Source of the DNA: Thamnaconus septentrionalis
Lineage: Eukaryota > Chordata > Actinopteri > Tetraodontiformes > Monacanthidae
Assembly: GCA_009823395.1 (NCBI GenBank)
Contig: CM020501.1
Coordinates: 16,472,861 to 16,536,860, forward strand
Reading direction: 5' to 3'
Length of the DNA: 64,000 bases
Shown: in pieces, positions 53,441-63,936 of the stretch
Numbering within the stretch: position 1 is the first letter of the stretch
Layout: each line of letters begins with the position of its first letter
The notes under the pieces: generated by a model
Told to the model about the DNA's origin: nothing
The model's database searches: none
Seen by the model: only the letters and a program-made list of their open reading frames with translations
Program-made: the position numbers and the translations under genes

Positions 53441-53472
53441 GCGCGCGTGTGTGTGTGTGTGTGTGTGTGTGT
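53441..53472. repeat. (GT)n microsatellite
   Basis: GCGCGC leads into about 13 GT units. Confidence 0.95.
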
Positions 53473-53519
53473 ACGACTTACAGCCGCCGTCGATTATTAA
53501 CAATAAGGGAGGTTTCTCT

Positions 53520-53680
53520 GCATACTCTCACTGGTAGTTCATCACAATGATTCATTCATGAGACGACCGCAAGGATGCGCCGCAACACTCTCAGGCTCAT
53601 TAGTACCTGTTTGGCGCACACCACCCTGGATTAAAGCTACTGGATAATAGTGCAATATTTATAGATTTTCTCCTTTTTTT
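53520..53680. promoter_or_regulatory. Candidate regulatory block
   Basis: GATTCATTCATGAGACG, CTCATTAGTACCTG, CTGGATTAAAGCTACTGG and GCAATATTTATAGATTTTC are spread over 160 bp of complex sequence. Confidence 0.32.
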
Positions 53681-53887
53681 TGGCTTTCTTTCTACCTTTG
53701 TGATGTTTATCATCATTTATTAAACCTGAGTAAACACAAATAAAAGTGAAGGTGAAAAGTTGGGAAAACGCGGTGGAAAAAAAGCCCATTGCAGTGCATT
53801 GTGGGTCAAACTGTTGTTGCTCGTGAACAACCTGTCAATAATAAATCTTTTGGAAATACACATTTCTGCAGTGATTATTCTTTCCTC

Positions 53888-53917
53888 TTTTATTTATTTA
53901 TTTATTTATTTATTTTT
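53888..53917. repeat. (TTTA)n microsatellite
   Basis: Six to seven TTTA units. Confidence 0.95.
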
Positions 53918-54348
53918 TTCTAAAATGACTTTCTATTTTTACCTGACCCTGCTTGTAGGACCAGCACGGTGGATCTAACTCACCGCATTTTTGTTGTGTT
54001 TTGTCACCCAACTAAACACGAGATGTTTTCTGCTTGCTGAGACTCTTTGTACGAGCCTATTTTAGTCTGTGTTGGCATAAAGAAAAAAAAAAAAAAATGA
54101 CTGTGAAACCACAAGGGATGGATGGGGGGGCAAGTGATAACTCAAACGGTGACATCGGGCGTATTTATAAAATTAGGGGTTGAGAGTTGATTGCTCATTA
54201 AGACACAGCGACAAAAGAAAACAAAACAAACATCAAGGCAGAAATGGTAAAATAAGCGCAAGGAAAGTGGTGAAAACATAACTAAACAAAGGCCGAAACA
54301 CAAAAGCTGTTGTTTCATTTCATCGTGACAGTCGAGTCAAACAGCTTA

Positions 54349-54351
<3 letters not shown>

Positions 54352-54381
<30 letters not shown>
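54352..54381. repeat. Poly-A run of about 30
   Basis: Uninterrupted A tract, the longest homopolymer in the window. It could be a retroposon tail, but no body is recognisable upstream. Confidence 0.95.
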
Positions 54382-54382
<1 letters not shown>

Positions 54383-54384
54383 CA

Positions 54385-55250
54385 AAAGCAACCACCCCGT
54401 GTCACGGTGAAATCAGACGGCGGCACCATGGAAATACACACCGCATCTTGTTTTATTATCATCTCTTTTTTTTCCCTTGCTTTGTTTTTCTGCAGAATGT
54501 TGTTGTGTTGTTTTTTTGTTTTTTTTTTCCTTCCTCTAACCTCGTCTCACCCTCGCTCAAGTTTGCCTTTGCTTTCTTAAGTAGACTGACTCACAGGTCG
54601 CCGCAAAAGGGGATGTTTTCCCTATCTGCCAGAGAAAGATTATTCAGTCTTTGTATATTTAGGCGCTTTGTTCAAACAGTGAGTTGACTTTGCTGCGCAA
54701 AGAAATAGGGCAAGTAGAAGCAAAACAAAGCTCCGGTTGTCCCCTCTGTTTACCATGGGACCAGCAGTGCCGTTTAGCAGAGGGTGCATCTCAGAATCCA
54801 CGTCCCTTTGATTAGTAAATATTTTTGCCCAGCTCATGTTGTTCGCGCTCCTGGCCTCATCTCGGTTTTGTCGTCATTGAAATAGTTGTTGTTTGGGCTT
54901 TTTTTTGTAGCTCAGCAGTTTTCTGGAGTACAAAACACGGCAGCAAAAAAGCAACAAAACGGATGTTTATTCAGAAGGCCGCATTTTAAACTTCTCATCG
55001 CAGATTAGACTGTAATGCAGCTCTGATGAAAAAAAAAGCAGAGCTACAGTTTCTGCATACTGTTTTTGAGAAGATTTGAGCAAAAAAGACCCCAGAGTTC
55101 TCAAAATCAACCCTTTGTGATTTCACAAGAGGCCACTGACAACACTCCCTTGCTGAAGACACGGTGACCTCGGATGTTCGTGCAACCTCCTTTTTGTTTT
55201 CCCCCAACACATTTTTTTTTAGCAGCTGACTGCAAACACAGGGCGAAATA
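54385..55250. other. Non-coding stretch, no gene seen
   Basis: T-rich runs (54465, 54510-54530), otherwise plain. Confidence 0.45.
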
Positions 55251-55252
55251 CT

Positions 55253-55254
55253 AA

Positions 55255-55330
<76 letters not shown>
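55253..55330. repeat. Compound (CA)n(TA)n microsatellite
   Basis: About 10 CA units pass directly into about 28 AT units. Long AT runs extrude readily as cruciforms and are replication-fragile. Confidence 0.95.
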
Positions 55331-55332
<2 letters not shown>

Positions 55333-55339
55333 CCGGGGT

Positions 55340-56265
55340 AATTAACGGCTCCAGTTTAAAAATAACAGATCTGAAAATGCTGGACCTTTTTTTTTTTTTT
55401 TTCCTAGAACCAACTTTGCTGAAAATGCAAACCGGTAAAAAGTCATCACCGCTGAACTGTGCCGAGCGCAGGGCCTCTGAGGGGAAACAGGGTCTGCAGC
55501 TGACAACTGAAGCATTTTGTATGTAGCAAAAGCAAGTAATTCAACACACACACACATACATGCACGCACACACGCACACACACAGAGGGAGAGACACAGA
55601 TGCGTTGGAACAGACACACCTGGTGACACCTGCGCCGACTTGCAAACAAACAAATGCAAAGACAGACGGTGACAGGTGAGGTCATGCGTGCACACGCACA
55701 CACACACACACACACGGATTCAACCACTCCTAAGTTGATCAGAGACTGTTACAGTGTCACCTCGCTCCCCAGCTCAAACCCCCCAGGAGATCGCTCTTTG
55801 TCACTGCAGACAGCATCACACAGCCGCTGTCTGCTACCTGTATCTGTGCGCGTGTGTGTGTGTGTATCTGGGGAAAGCAACTGAAAATGTTCCTCCCCGT
55901 GGAAAATGTTCAAAGTTATTCTATCAAACAAAGTCTTCTGAATTTTTTCAAGATTATTCTTATTTTTGAAGGTGCGATTGCACCGGGATTCCAGCAGGAG
56001 CTCCAATCACACCAATTCCTGCTTAACCGCTTGTGAAACAAGAGAAGCAGTTCAAACATTAGCTTTTTTTTTTTTTTTTTTTTTAAAGAGCTAACGAAGT
56101 CAGGTGCAGACAAAGACAAACATAAAAAAAGAGAAAAAAGATAAAATAACCTGCATAAATTTACATCAGTTGTTACAGTTTGGGCAACAAACCCCACCCT
56201 CTCCCCAAACCCTGAAATAAAGAAGGGTTGTTTGCTGTTAATATTCCATTGTTTCCCAGCTGAGA
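55340..56265. other. Non-coding stretch with CA/GT patches
   Basis: T runs (55387, 56067-56084), CA patches at 55546-55580 and 55694-55715, GT at 55853. No gene recognised. Confidence 0.45.
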
Positions 56266-56267
56266 AG

Positions 56268-56525
56268 GACATAGTTCTTTTCATCTCTCCCCGGCCTTCG
56301 GGAAATGTGAACGTCTCCTCCGCTGCCGCTGCTGCTGCAGCAAGGCGACAAGGAGAACAGCGCAGGCCGCAGCGGCCCTTGTGTTTTGACATCTCCAGGC
56401 AGAGCGCCACGGCTGAGCTAATGGTGTGGTAAGCGATAAAATGTAGGTTTATGAGGGATTAGTCGGCGGGCGCGCGCACACGTGGCCGGGCGCGCCCCAA
56501 CACACAACGCTGGCTCTGCGGCACG
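56268..56525. other. GC- and CpG-rich stretch
   Basis: GCTGCCGCTGCTGCTGC (56321) and GGCGGGCGCGCGCACACGTG (56465) mark a CG-dense 250 bp. No open frame of interest; a promoter or CpG island is possible. Confidence 0.35.
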
Positions 56526-57207
56526 AGATTCCCCAAGTTTAGCGATGCATTAGTGGTGTTTACAACAGCTTTAAGTGGAGCTTACCCCCCTTTTTTCTTA
56601 TTATTTTTATTTGGCCAGGGCACAATGAGAAAGGTGGTCAGCTGGTGTGAGGAGGCTCTGGCAGCAGACAGTCAGGGGTCGGGGAGGTGGAAGTGCTCTG
56701 GAATCAGAGGCTTTTTCACCACAAACACAAAACACTCTTGCCCACAGCCTGAGCCGGAAGCCTCCCCTAACCCCCCCCCTCCGGAAAGTGGCGGGGGCCG
56801 GCAGCTGCCGAACGTCTGAGGGAGACGTGGAGTGGCTGGAAATGCAAAAAAAAAAAAAGAGATGCAAAGCAACAGGAAGGACACATACAAATGAGCCCCT
56901 CAAAATAAAGGTGACGGCTTTCCTCATCGGTGCATCTTTGACAGAAAACAAATCTGTGTAACAGCAATTTTACACACACACATTTTTTTTAAAGAAGGTT
57001 TTGCTGTCAATGCGTGACTAGAACACCTGTGACCTGGAGTGATACACAAAGTTTGCAGTTCTAGCACTGTTATAGTGATTATCAGCACTGGGAGAACACC
57101 TATTGACCACTAGATTCACTTTGCCGATGATTTCCCTCGTGTTTTGCTTCTGCCTCTTCTTCCTCCCTTCGTCCTATTCTTCCTCAAACCCACCTGTGAC
57201 TGCACAG

Positions 57208-57349
57208 GCGGCCCACAGGAGCGCCGGCGACAATTTCAAAGTGAAAGAGGCCCAGCTGGAGACGCTCAAGCGGATGAAATGATGTTAAGTCTTAAATCTT
57301 GACTTTGTGCATGATCAGTCTATTAATAAAAAGGCCTGTGTTGTGTGGG
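57208..57349 (+). other. Candidate last exon with poly(A) signal
   Basis: A long pyrimidine tract (CTTCTGCCTCTTCTTCCTCC, 57148-57167, and more C/T after it) leads to an acceptor-like TGCACAG ending at 57207. One frame is then open for 24 codons, ending VKEAQLETLKRMK then TGA at 57280-57282; the end is charged and helix-like. Forty-two bases later is AATAAA (57325-57330), followed by a GT-rich element GGCCTGTGTTGTGTGGG. All parts of a terminal exon are present in order. Each part is common by chance, no upstream exon is identified and no protein family is recognised. Confidence 0.25.
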
Positions 57350-57444
57350 ATGGACTGAACTCGATCTGACAGTCTATGACTTGGATTTTCTCTCATTTGC
57401 TGCCCCGAGCAGTTTCTTGTTTTTTTTCTCCATTCTTTTAATGC

Positions 57445-57542
57445 AGTCTGTACTCAACACCACTCAGTGTCTCATTTACTGGGAGCAAATTTTGTCAACT
57501 GACGAAGTAAACAGTCCCGGTCCTTCTGCAGCGCATCCAGCT
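57445..57542 (+). other. Candidate internal exon (98 nt), weak
   Basis: Acceptor TCCATTCTTTTAATGCAG ends at 57444 and donor GTGAGT starts at 57543. The enclosed frame (starting SVLNTTQCLIYWEQ) is open. Its end phase does not fit the next candidate exon at 58936, so the two cannot be directly joined in that frame. Confidence 0.13.
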
Positions 57543-57578
57543 AAGTGAGTGCGCTCACATTTTTTTTTTCCGGCTGAG

Positions 57579-57580
<2 letters not shown>

Positions 57581-57615
<35 letters not shown>

Positions 57616-57837
57616 CATGCATGCGTGTGTGTATGTTTTTCTTGCATGGGCGCCTCTGGGTTGCCGTATTATGGAGTTAAGTAAGTGGCACTGTGCATGC
57701 ATTTTCTGCAGAAAGCATTTAAACAAGTCTTCACTTCCCCCGCCCTGCTCAAGCGGCAGATTAAAGGCGGTGTCTTCATAACAAATGCAGGCAGAAAGAG
57801 GACCTGTGTTTGATATAGGACACACACACACACACGG

Positions 57838-57887
<50 letters not shown>

Positions 57888-57978
57888 ACGCTCCACAAAC
57901 GGCAAAATCTTCTTAAATCTATACTAATCCGTTATCCTCTTGGTGTGTTTGTTTCTGTATCTTTTTTCAGTGGGAGGG

Positions 57979-58009
<31 letters not shown>
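57581..58009. repeat. (GT)n ... (CA)n ... (GT)n arrays
   Basis: GT at 57581-57611, CA at 57820-57882 (with one GGACG interruption) and GT at 57982-58009. The CA array is complementary to both flanking GT arrays. Confidence 0.9.
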
Positions 58010-58047
58010 GTGGTTGGGATGGTTGGGTGGGGGGCAGGGTGGGGTCA
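58010..58047 (+). other. G-quadruplex-capable tract
   Basis: TTGGGATGGTTGGGTGGGG then GGCAGGGTGGGG gives five G-runs of three or more, directly after a GT array. Confidence 0.5.
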
Positions 58048-58479
58048 GGCTTGTTGTGCCAAATGGTCGCTGTCAACGCTAGCTTAAGTGCCACCGTGAC
58101 ATCGGATGTTGGCAACTGGCATTTCTGGCATCTTATTGCATTTATAATCAGGACAAGTGAACAATATTAATGATTTACATATCATATCACGATATTGGGT
58201 CCATTTCTTTCTATTTGCTGGATGTTTCGAACTGTGTTTTATTTAAATATGTGAAGCACCGTCTGGTGCTTTTTCTTGATTGGTTGGATCAATAATTGCT
58301 GTATTTAGTTCTGGGAAGTCATTGGCGGCGGCTCTTCTCCTGTGATTTCATAACTTCATAACACTCAACCGAAATCTAACAAAAAATACCAAACTAAATA
58401 AATGAAAAGCAAATTGCCAAAGGATCCATGACGCCCTCTTCCTGTGCGCGCCACTGCGTGCGTGTTTGATTCCAGACAA

Positions 58480-58620
58480 GACCGTATGGGTAATGAGGCG
58501 GCATCTGTTGCGATTCTCAGCCGCGGTGAAACACCAATCAAAGCTGATTATGATGTTGACAAAGTTACCCAGCAGATAGCACTTATTTACACTCGGCAGG
58601 AGATGTCTGTTTTTCCTTCT
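58480..58620. promoter_or_regulatory. Candidate regulatory block
   Basis: GGTAATGAGGCGGC, CCAATCAAAGCTGATTATG and TTGACAAAGTTACCC include TCF-like ATCAAAG (58537-58543) and ATTA cores. A 60-codon frame overlaps but shows no domain. Confidence 0.33.
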
Positions 58621-58679
58621 TTTTAAAAAAAAAAATTAAAAAAATTGGAGCCATAGAAAAACCTTCTCGTTTTTCTTTT

Positions 58680-58870
58680 CCATCCAGTCGTGCAGCTTTC
58701 GGTTGGCGACGCCGATAAAAAATTGGCGCTGCGCTCTCAAGGATGCCACCGATATAATTGATCTTTGGAGCTTGTTGTAGTTATCAATGAGCTCAAAACG
58801 CGCCCTGCAAATTATTGATTAATCCTCCATTACTGGAGGAAAAACTGCACTGATGAAAAGCGTTTTCCCC
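58680..58870. promoter_or_regulatory. Strong candidate enhancer block
   Basis: CGATATAATTGATCTTTGG (TCF-like ATCTTTG), GTAGTTATCAATGAGCTC and GCAAATTATTGATTAATCC. GATTAATCC at 58817-58825 carries the OTX/PITX TAATCC core. CCTCCATTACTGGAGG is a short inverted repeat at its end. Confidence 0.42.
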
Positions 58871-58935
58871 CTCCCCTAATGCTTGAAAGGAGCGGCGGTG
58901 CCTCTGTAGCCGCCACATGCTGCTGCGCCTTTCAG

Positions 58936-59003
58936 CAAACACAACGGGACGTCAGGCTGAAGTGTGTCGAAGTAAATAAAGGAGAGCTGGATTACATGGA
59001 GGA
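58936..59003 (+). other. Candidate internal exon (68 nt)
   Basis: Acceptor CTGCTGCGCCTTTCAG ends at 58935 and donor GTAAGT starts at 59004. The frame QTQRDVRLKCVEVNKGELDY is open and leaves two bases (GA), which is the phase needed to join the candidate exon at 59643. Chance is a serious alternative; no family recognised. Confidence 0.2.
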
Positions 59004-59224
59004 GTAAGTACTCAGTGTTTGCCCCCATTGAGTTTCTCTTTTTTGCCCAGTTTTCACTTAAAATGGCACCCATTTGCTGCTCACCGCCTGGTCAATTCAG
59101 CCTCTAATGACACTTGCGACATGTGCAGTTCTGGATTTTCACACATGGAGGAAGTTCCACCAGGTGGATGCCTACAGTCTTTAGAGGCTTGATAAACTGT
59201 CTCTGTTCTAAAATTCTGGAAGGC

Positions 59225-59300
59225 GAGGTGGATTGATCCAGATATTATAAAAAAGATCATTTCCAAGGTTGGTATCGGTTTCAGATCGATACTAGTTGGG
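59225..59300. repeat. Small TATCGGT/GATCGATA repeat
   Basis: GGTTGGTATCGGTTTCAG and GATCGATACTAGTTGGG resemble the unit at 51560-51930. Confidence 0.4.
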
Positions 59301-59642
59301 TGGCAACGATCAAAACAACCTAAAAAAAGATAAATACTAACAATAATAAAAAAAATAGCTCTTTTGCAATCTGGTATTCATAGTTTCTCCCCCTAAATTC
59401 TTTTGACATGCAGTCACATGACTCAACAGATAGGGGCAGCGTTCAGAGGCAGTTGTTCTGCAGCTCATAGCCGTGGGGAGAAGGTTGAAGAAATTGGGGG
59501 AAATGGAATGAAATGGAAAATATGAATCAACGTTGAAATCATATTCATCCTAAGATGTAAATCACCAGAGTGAAAAAGCTTGTCGGTGACCTGAACCTTG
59601 AAAAGAGCTCCCTGGCAGTAACAGTGGTGATTAAATTTTAGC

Positions 59643-59764
59643 AGTAACTGCGAAAATGTGACAGCTGACAAAAAAGCAAAAATAGAAAAAAAATGGGGGA
59701 CTCACTTCGACGACGACTCCAACATAGTTGAAGATTCAGAGGAGGAGTCGCCCGCTGCCAAGGT
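59643..59764 (+). other. Candidate internal exon (122 nt)
   Basis: Acceptor-like GATTAAATTTTAG ends at 59642 and the ideal donor AAG-GTAAGT begins at 59765. If entered in the phase left by 58936-59003, the frame is open to the donor and encodes a lysine-rich start (ADKKAKIEKKW) then an acidic run (DDDSNIVEDSEEESPAAK). The pyrimidine tract of the acceptor is poor. Confidence 0.2.
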
Positions 59765-59769
59765 AAGTG

Positions 59770-61330
59770 CAGTGGAGATCAATTAGCAAAGGCAATGTAG
59801 AAGTGCGGCAGGAATTTCACAAGCTAAAAATAAAAAATAAAAAGGTCCAAAAACACTTGCGGCTTGAACACTCGGGGGACGCATTCTGGAGGAACAAGAT
59901 GAACTGGTACTCGGGGGAAGAAACACACAGGACATAATAAAGAATCTGCTGCTTCAGAATGTCGTCTTTTTGTGAATCGTGCATTGTAGAAGGCAGTGTG
60001 AACAAAGTGGGTTTTGCAACCAGACAAAAAAAATACTTCACCCAAACACAACAAATTCCTTAAGAAAAGAAGAATCCTTGGTATATGGACAAGTGTACTT
60101 GGATTCTGAGATTGCTTGGCACTGTTGTACAACGGGAAGCTTCAGCCAAGTCTTTTGATTTGTGACGGTACATCAGCAGTCTGTCTTATGAATTTCAGTA
60201 TTAGGGACTGTGCCCCAGTGATAAACGACCTCTGGAACAGGTCATCAAAAAAAATGTATGTTTAATGTCCTATAATGTACCACAATGTCATGTATTTATA
60301 GAACTTATCTTGCTCAACTATAGGACGGTTATTTCGGTGAGTTTTGAGCTGTTTTGACTTTTTTATATTCTTTATTTTTTTTCCCACTGGGAAAAAAAGA
60401 GACTGTAGTACATTGTTTTTTCAGTTTTCAATTTTCTGCACTTACACAGTAGTCTCATCTGGGCAAATATTACACAGTTAGATTCCTCAAAACCTAAGCT
60501 AAAAGATGATGACTATATGTTTCATTTTGACCCAGAAATAGTCCCATTAGAAGTGTTTGCTTTCCAGGTTTCAAAACAAAACTAACCATGAGCCTCTGCT
60601 GTTGATCCAGGGGTGAGACATGGTGCAGCTGCTACAAGTCCTACTGGGACACACATATAAATGGCCATTGCTATGAGGAAAAACTCACGCGTTATCATCA
60701 AGGCCAACAATTCACAACCTACACTGCAAACAAACAGTAAGTGCCAATTTGCATAATTTCCTTACACATATGATTAATAAGACCTCTTTCAGTACATATT
60801 CCACCCACTAAACATGCTTAGAAAATCATCAAGTTTGCCACACAGGTCCAGACTGGTCAAACATTTCACAAACACCAGGAATTTTTGCCACCTACAAAAA
60901 CAAAAGTAGCCACCCAGATCCATGTAAGTGTTTTCCATGCAAAGATAAGTCACTAGTTTCTCTCATCAGGGTCTTTGAGTCATACAGCCATGCCGCGGAA
61001 AGCTTATTGAGGGGTTCCGTGGCATCAACGGCAGGCGTCGGAAGGGGCCTGCAGGCCACAGTCCCTTCAACACTGCTTGCAGCTTTAATTACATAATATG
61101 TGCTGTGTCATATCTAAAACTAAGTGTCACCGTGCTATGGTCTCAAGCTAAAGCTGTGTTGGTGGTGTTATTCAGACTATTTTGTGTGAACCACAACAAT
61201 CAAAACAAGTTCTGGATTTAGAGGTTTTCAGGTTTCTCTCTTGTCAGTCCACGGATGATCCTGCAGATTGCTCAAAGGCTTAAAGGTTTTCTTTCGTCTT
61301 CTTCTTCTGTCATTATTTTTTGGGGGGTAA
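59770..61330. other. Non-coding stretch, no gene seen
   Basis: Plain sequence. An ATTTGCAT octamer lies at 60747-60754 without other motifs around it. Confidence 0.45.
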
Positions 61331-61335
61331 ATCAG

Positions 61336-61368
61336 GAAATGGAAGATGATCCCTTTGTATTCACTGAG
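61336..61368 (+). other. Candidate micro-exon (33 nt)
   Basis: A T-rich upstream region and AAATCAG end at 61335, and donor GTAAGC starts at 61369. Phase 0 gives EMEDDPFVFTE, compatible in phase and acidic character with the exon ending at 59764. Short length makes chance likely. Confidence 0.13.
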
Positions 61369-61639
61369 GTAAGCAATGTTATTTGATGGCTTACTTGCTC
61401 TTGAATGGATGCCATGTTTTGACAGGGACGTGCCTGCTGTTGGTGCTATTAGAGCTGGTATATACTGGCTTTTACAAGGAAAGACTAGAACCTCAGACAA
61501 ATGGAGAAGAACTTACTTTTCAAGACAACTTTTAATTAATTTAGACAACTTTTTGGATTTGGATCTTTGTTTTTCTGTCATTAATCTTTGGTTAATATTC
61601 TTCCTATGTACTTTTCCTTGTACTCATACGTATCACTAT

Positions 61640-62000
61640 GTACTTGACGGTGACTATCAAGCTTGACGTGTTGAGACAAACAGACTGGCGTACCGCATCA
61701 AAAATGTATACATCCTCACCGCGAGGCAACTGGCAACCCAACAGATGTCGACATGCATTAATATCCCCGACACTAATGGTCAGATGGCGGCACGCTCCAG
61801 GCACACTTATAGAGGCTTTAATACCGGCAACACATGTTGTTAAAGGATTGTTGCCCGATAATACCCAGAAGTCATCCGGGGATAGCATGAGCCCCCTTTG
61901 TTTATGGAACACCCCCGCTATGCCCCCACCCCCACTGACAGCTAGCGATGACCTTTAAGCTGAAGCTGCTGCATTCTGAAGAGCCTCGGCAGCATCATAA
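61640..62000. promoter_or_regulatory. Strong candidate enhancer block
   Basis: More than 300 bp of high-complexity sequence without simple repeats, including CATGCATTAATATCCCCG, ACTAATGGTCAGATGG, TAGAGGCTTTAATACCGG and CCCCTTTGTTTATGG (SOX/forkhead-like TTTGTTTA). Open frames of 102 and 106 codons exist on opposite strands over the same bases, which fits constraint on DNA rather than protein or simply chance. Confidence 0.42.
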
Positions 62001-62004
62001 TCGG

Positions 62005-62710
62005 ACGGCCTGAGTACAATTTTTACTGTCATTTGTTCCCTACCGTGTTTCCCTTCTTCTGCGTCGCTTCAACTCCGATTTTATTGGACGACGTGGACGG
62101 GCTCATTATGCAGGCTGGTTAAGGTGCACTCACGCTGTGCCCGCATTCATCAAAACAGCATAGAAAAAGCAGCAACTTTAGGTCTCATACATATATACTG
62201 TATGTGGGTTTTTTTTCCACACCATAGCCTATGATTCATGGAATTTGAATGTATTGAGTCTGTCCCGGACACAACTTACCAGTGGGTGATGAATGTACCG
62301 GCAGAAAACAATTGTCATTTAAATATCAGACTCCTGAAAATGCATTTTTTTTCCCTCCCGATATAATGGACTACAATGACAATTTATTTATCTATATGCA
62401 TATGGTGATATATTATAGTCTGTAATATATTTATACATAAACACAGTGTTGGAAGAGTAAAAAAAAAAAAAAAAAAAGATCTCTGCAATGGACTTTATGA
62501 AGAAAATGTTTCTCTAATGCAGTGCATGCACATGCTGATTTGCGTATTTGCCAGTATGTGCCAAGAGAAACTCTAATTTGTTCTCTAGTCTTCTCGGTTG
62601 TGTGGATTACGTGTGATCACCTGCAGGTGTGCAGACTTTGAAAGCCCTGACCACACCTCTATCTCACACCCGTCGTGTTTGATGGATTTGTTTGTTGTGT
62701 TGTGTTTTTT
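62005..62710. other. Non-coding stretch, no gene seen
   Basis: AT-rich (62390-62440), poly-A at 62460-62477 and T runs. No gene recognised. Confidence 0.45.
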
Positions 62711-62714
62711 TTTC

Positions 62715-62960
62715 TAAATCTTTCTCCAATTAAAGCCCACCTGTGCCCGCATGCTGTAGCTGCTTATTCCATTACCTACTTCCCAGCGCTCATCAATACA
62801 TCTCATCAAGGGAAAATCAGGGTGAAATAATCTCACATCACAGCGGCAATAAGCCAGAACCTGCTGCCACGTCAATGTATAATGATTTTTGCAGAGCCCT
62901 GATACCATTTGCCTGGGAAACTGGAAGTTTTACATGATCCACAAGGATTCAGAAAAGATG
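62715..62960. promoter_or_regulatory. Strong candidate enhancer block
   Basis: CTCCAATTAAAGCCCACCTG combines a homeodomain core with an E-box (CACCTG). GCTTATTCCATTACC, CTCATCAATACATCTC and CAATGTATAATGATTTTTGC continue the block for over 200 bp without repeats. Confidence 0.42.
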
Positions 62961-62964
62961 CCAA

Positions 62965-63335
62965 GGAAAAAAGAAAACCCCCAATTTTTCCTTAGTGGTC
63001 AGAGTTGGCACTGCAAGTTTTTGCAACAATGCATTGCATACTTTTCAGGACAATATTGTTGTGAAGGAAAATCACACCATCCCTGACCTGCCGCACATAT
63101 TTCTTGGTGTAACAATGTCAGACATGTTGGAGGATTGTGTTGTACTTCCAAGGATGATCACCTGCAACCTGCCGCAAAAAAACACACAAACCCTTCAGTT
63201 CAGCAAAAAAGATTTGCAAGAAGCAACTGAAACATTGCCTTGACAAAATAGTGAAAATGTTGATTTGGCTCTGGGTTTTTCCCTCCTCTCAAACTCCATG
63301 ACAAACTTCTTTATTAACCCAAGTTTGGCAGTGTG
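62965..63335. other. Non-coding stretch, no gene seen
   Basis: Plain sequence; open frames of 65-82 codons have no domains. Confidence 0.45.
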
Positions 63336-63337
63336 AT

Positions 63338-63500
63338 GTTGCGGCGCCGACGGTAATCATTAAACAGGCATATTTTATGTCTCAGGTCTGTAGACGCAGG
63401 AAATGTGTTCGCCTTCTGTGAAACAGGTTGGTAATGAGGCTGGGAAAAACATAATTAACGCGGCTGCAACTCCGACTGGTGGAACTGGCATATTCTGACA
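63338..63500. promoter_or_regulatory. Candidate enhancer block
   Basis: GACGGTAATCATTAAACAGG, GGTTGGTAATGAGGCTGG and AACATAATTAACGCGGC provide spaced TAAT/ATTA cores in CpG-containing complex sequence. Confidence 0.38.
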
Positions 63501-63504
63501 AATT

Positions 63505-63936
63505 ACAAAGCACTGGCACAGGTGGGGTCTCGACTGAACTCTATCTAGTTTAGTGGAGCAGCCAACTAGATCAAAGAGGCAAACATCAAAACACTTGAAG
63601 AAGCATCAGCACGCTCCTCTTTCTTTTCATTGTCTTATGTGTGTGTGCGTGCGCCCATTTACACCGGCTCTTTTATATTGCGTTTCACCGACTCGCCTCA
63701 AGAGCCTCGAAGAGGCTAAAAGCACCTTTTCATAATTTTTTTTTTCGAGAAAGAGAAACATAGAAAGACCTTAAGATGTTTGCTTGATTGGTTAACATTT
63801 GTGTCTTGCTGAAATCCTTCACAAAAAAACACTTGTTTTGCTACTTGTGGTAATGAATGAATGATGAATGTTTTGGAAAAGAAATATCGCAAAAAATATG
63901 CTGGTGGAAATTGTTCCTGGAGAAGACGCGCAAAAC
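63505..63936. other. Non-coding stretch, no gene seen
   Basis: AATGAATGAATGATGAATG (63852) is a short TGAA-type repeat; nothing else called. Confidence 0.45.

Noticed and set aside
55916..56410. 164-codon minus-strand frame with poly-Ala and poly-Lys
   Set aside because: Poly-Lys comes from a poly-T run and poly-Ala from GCT triplets; not protein-like otherwise.
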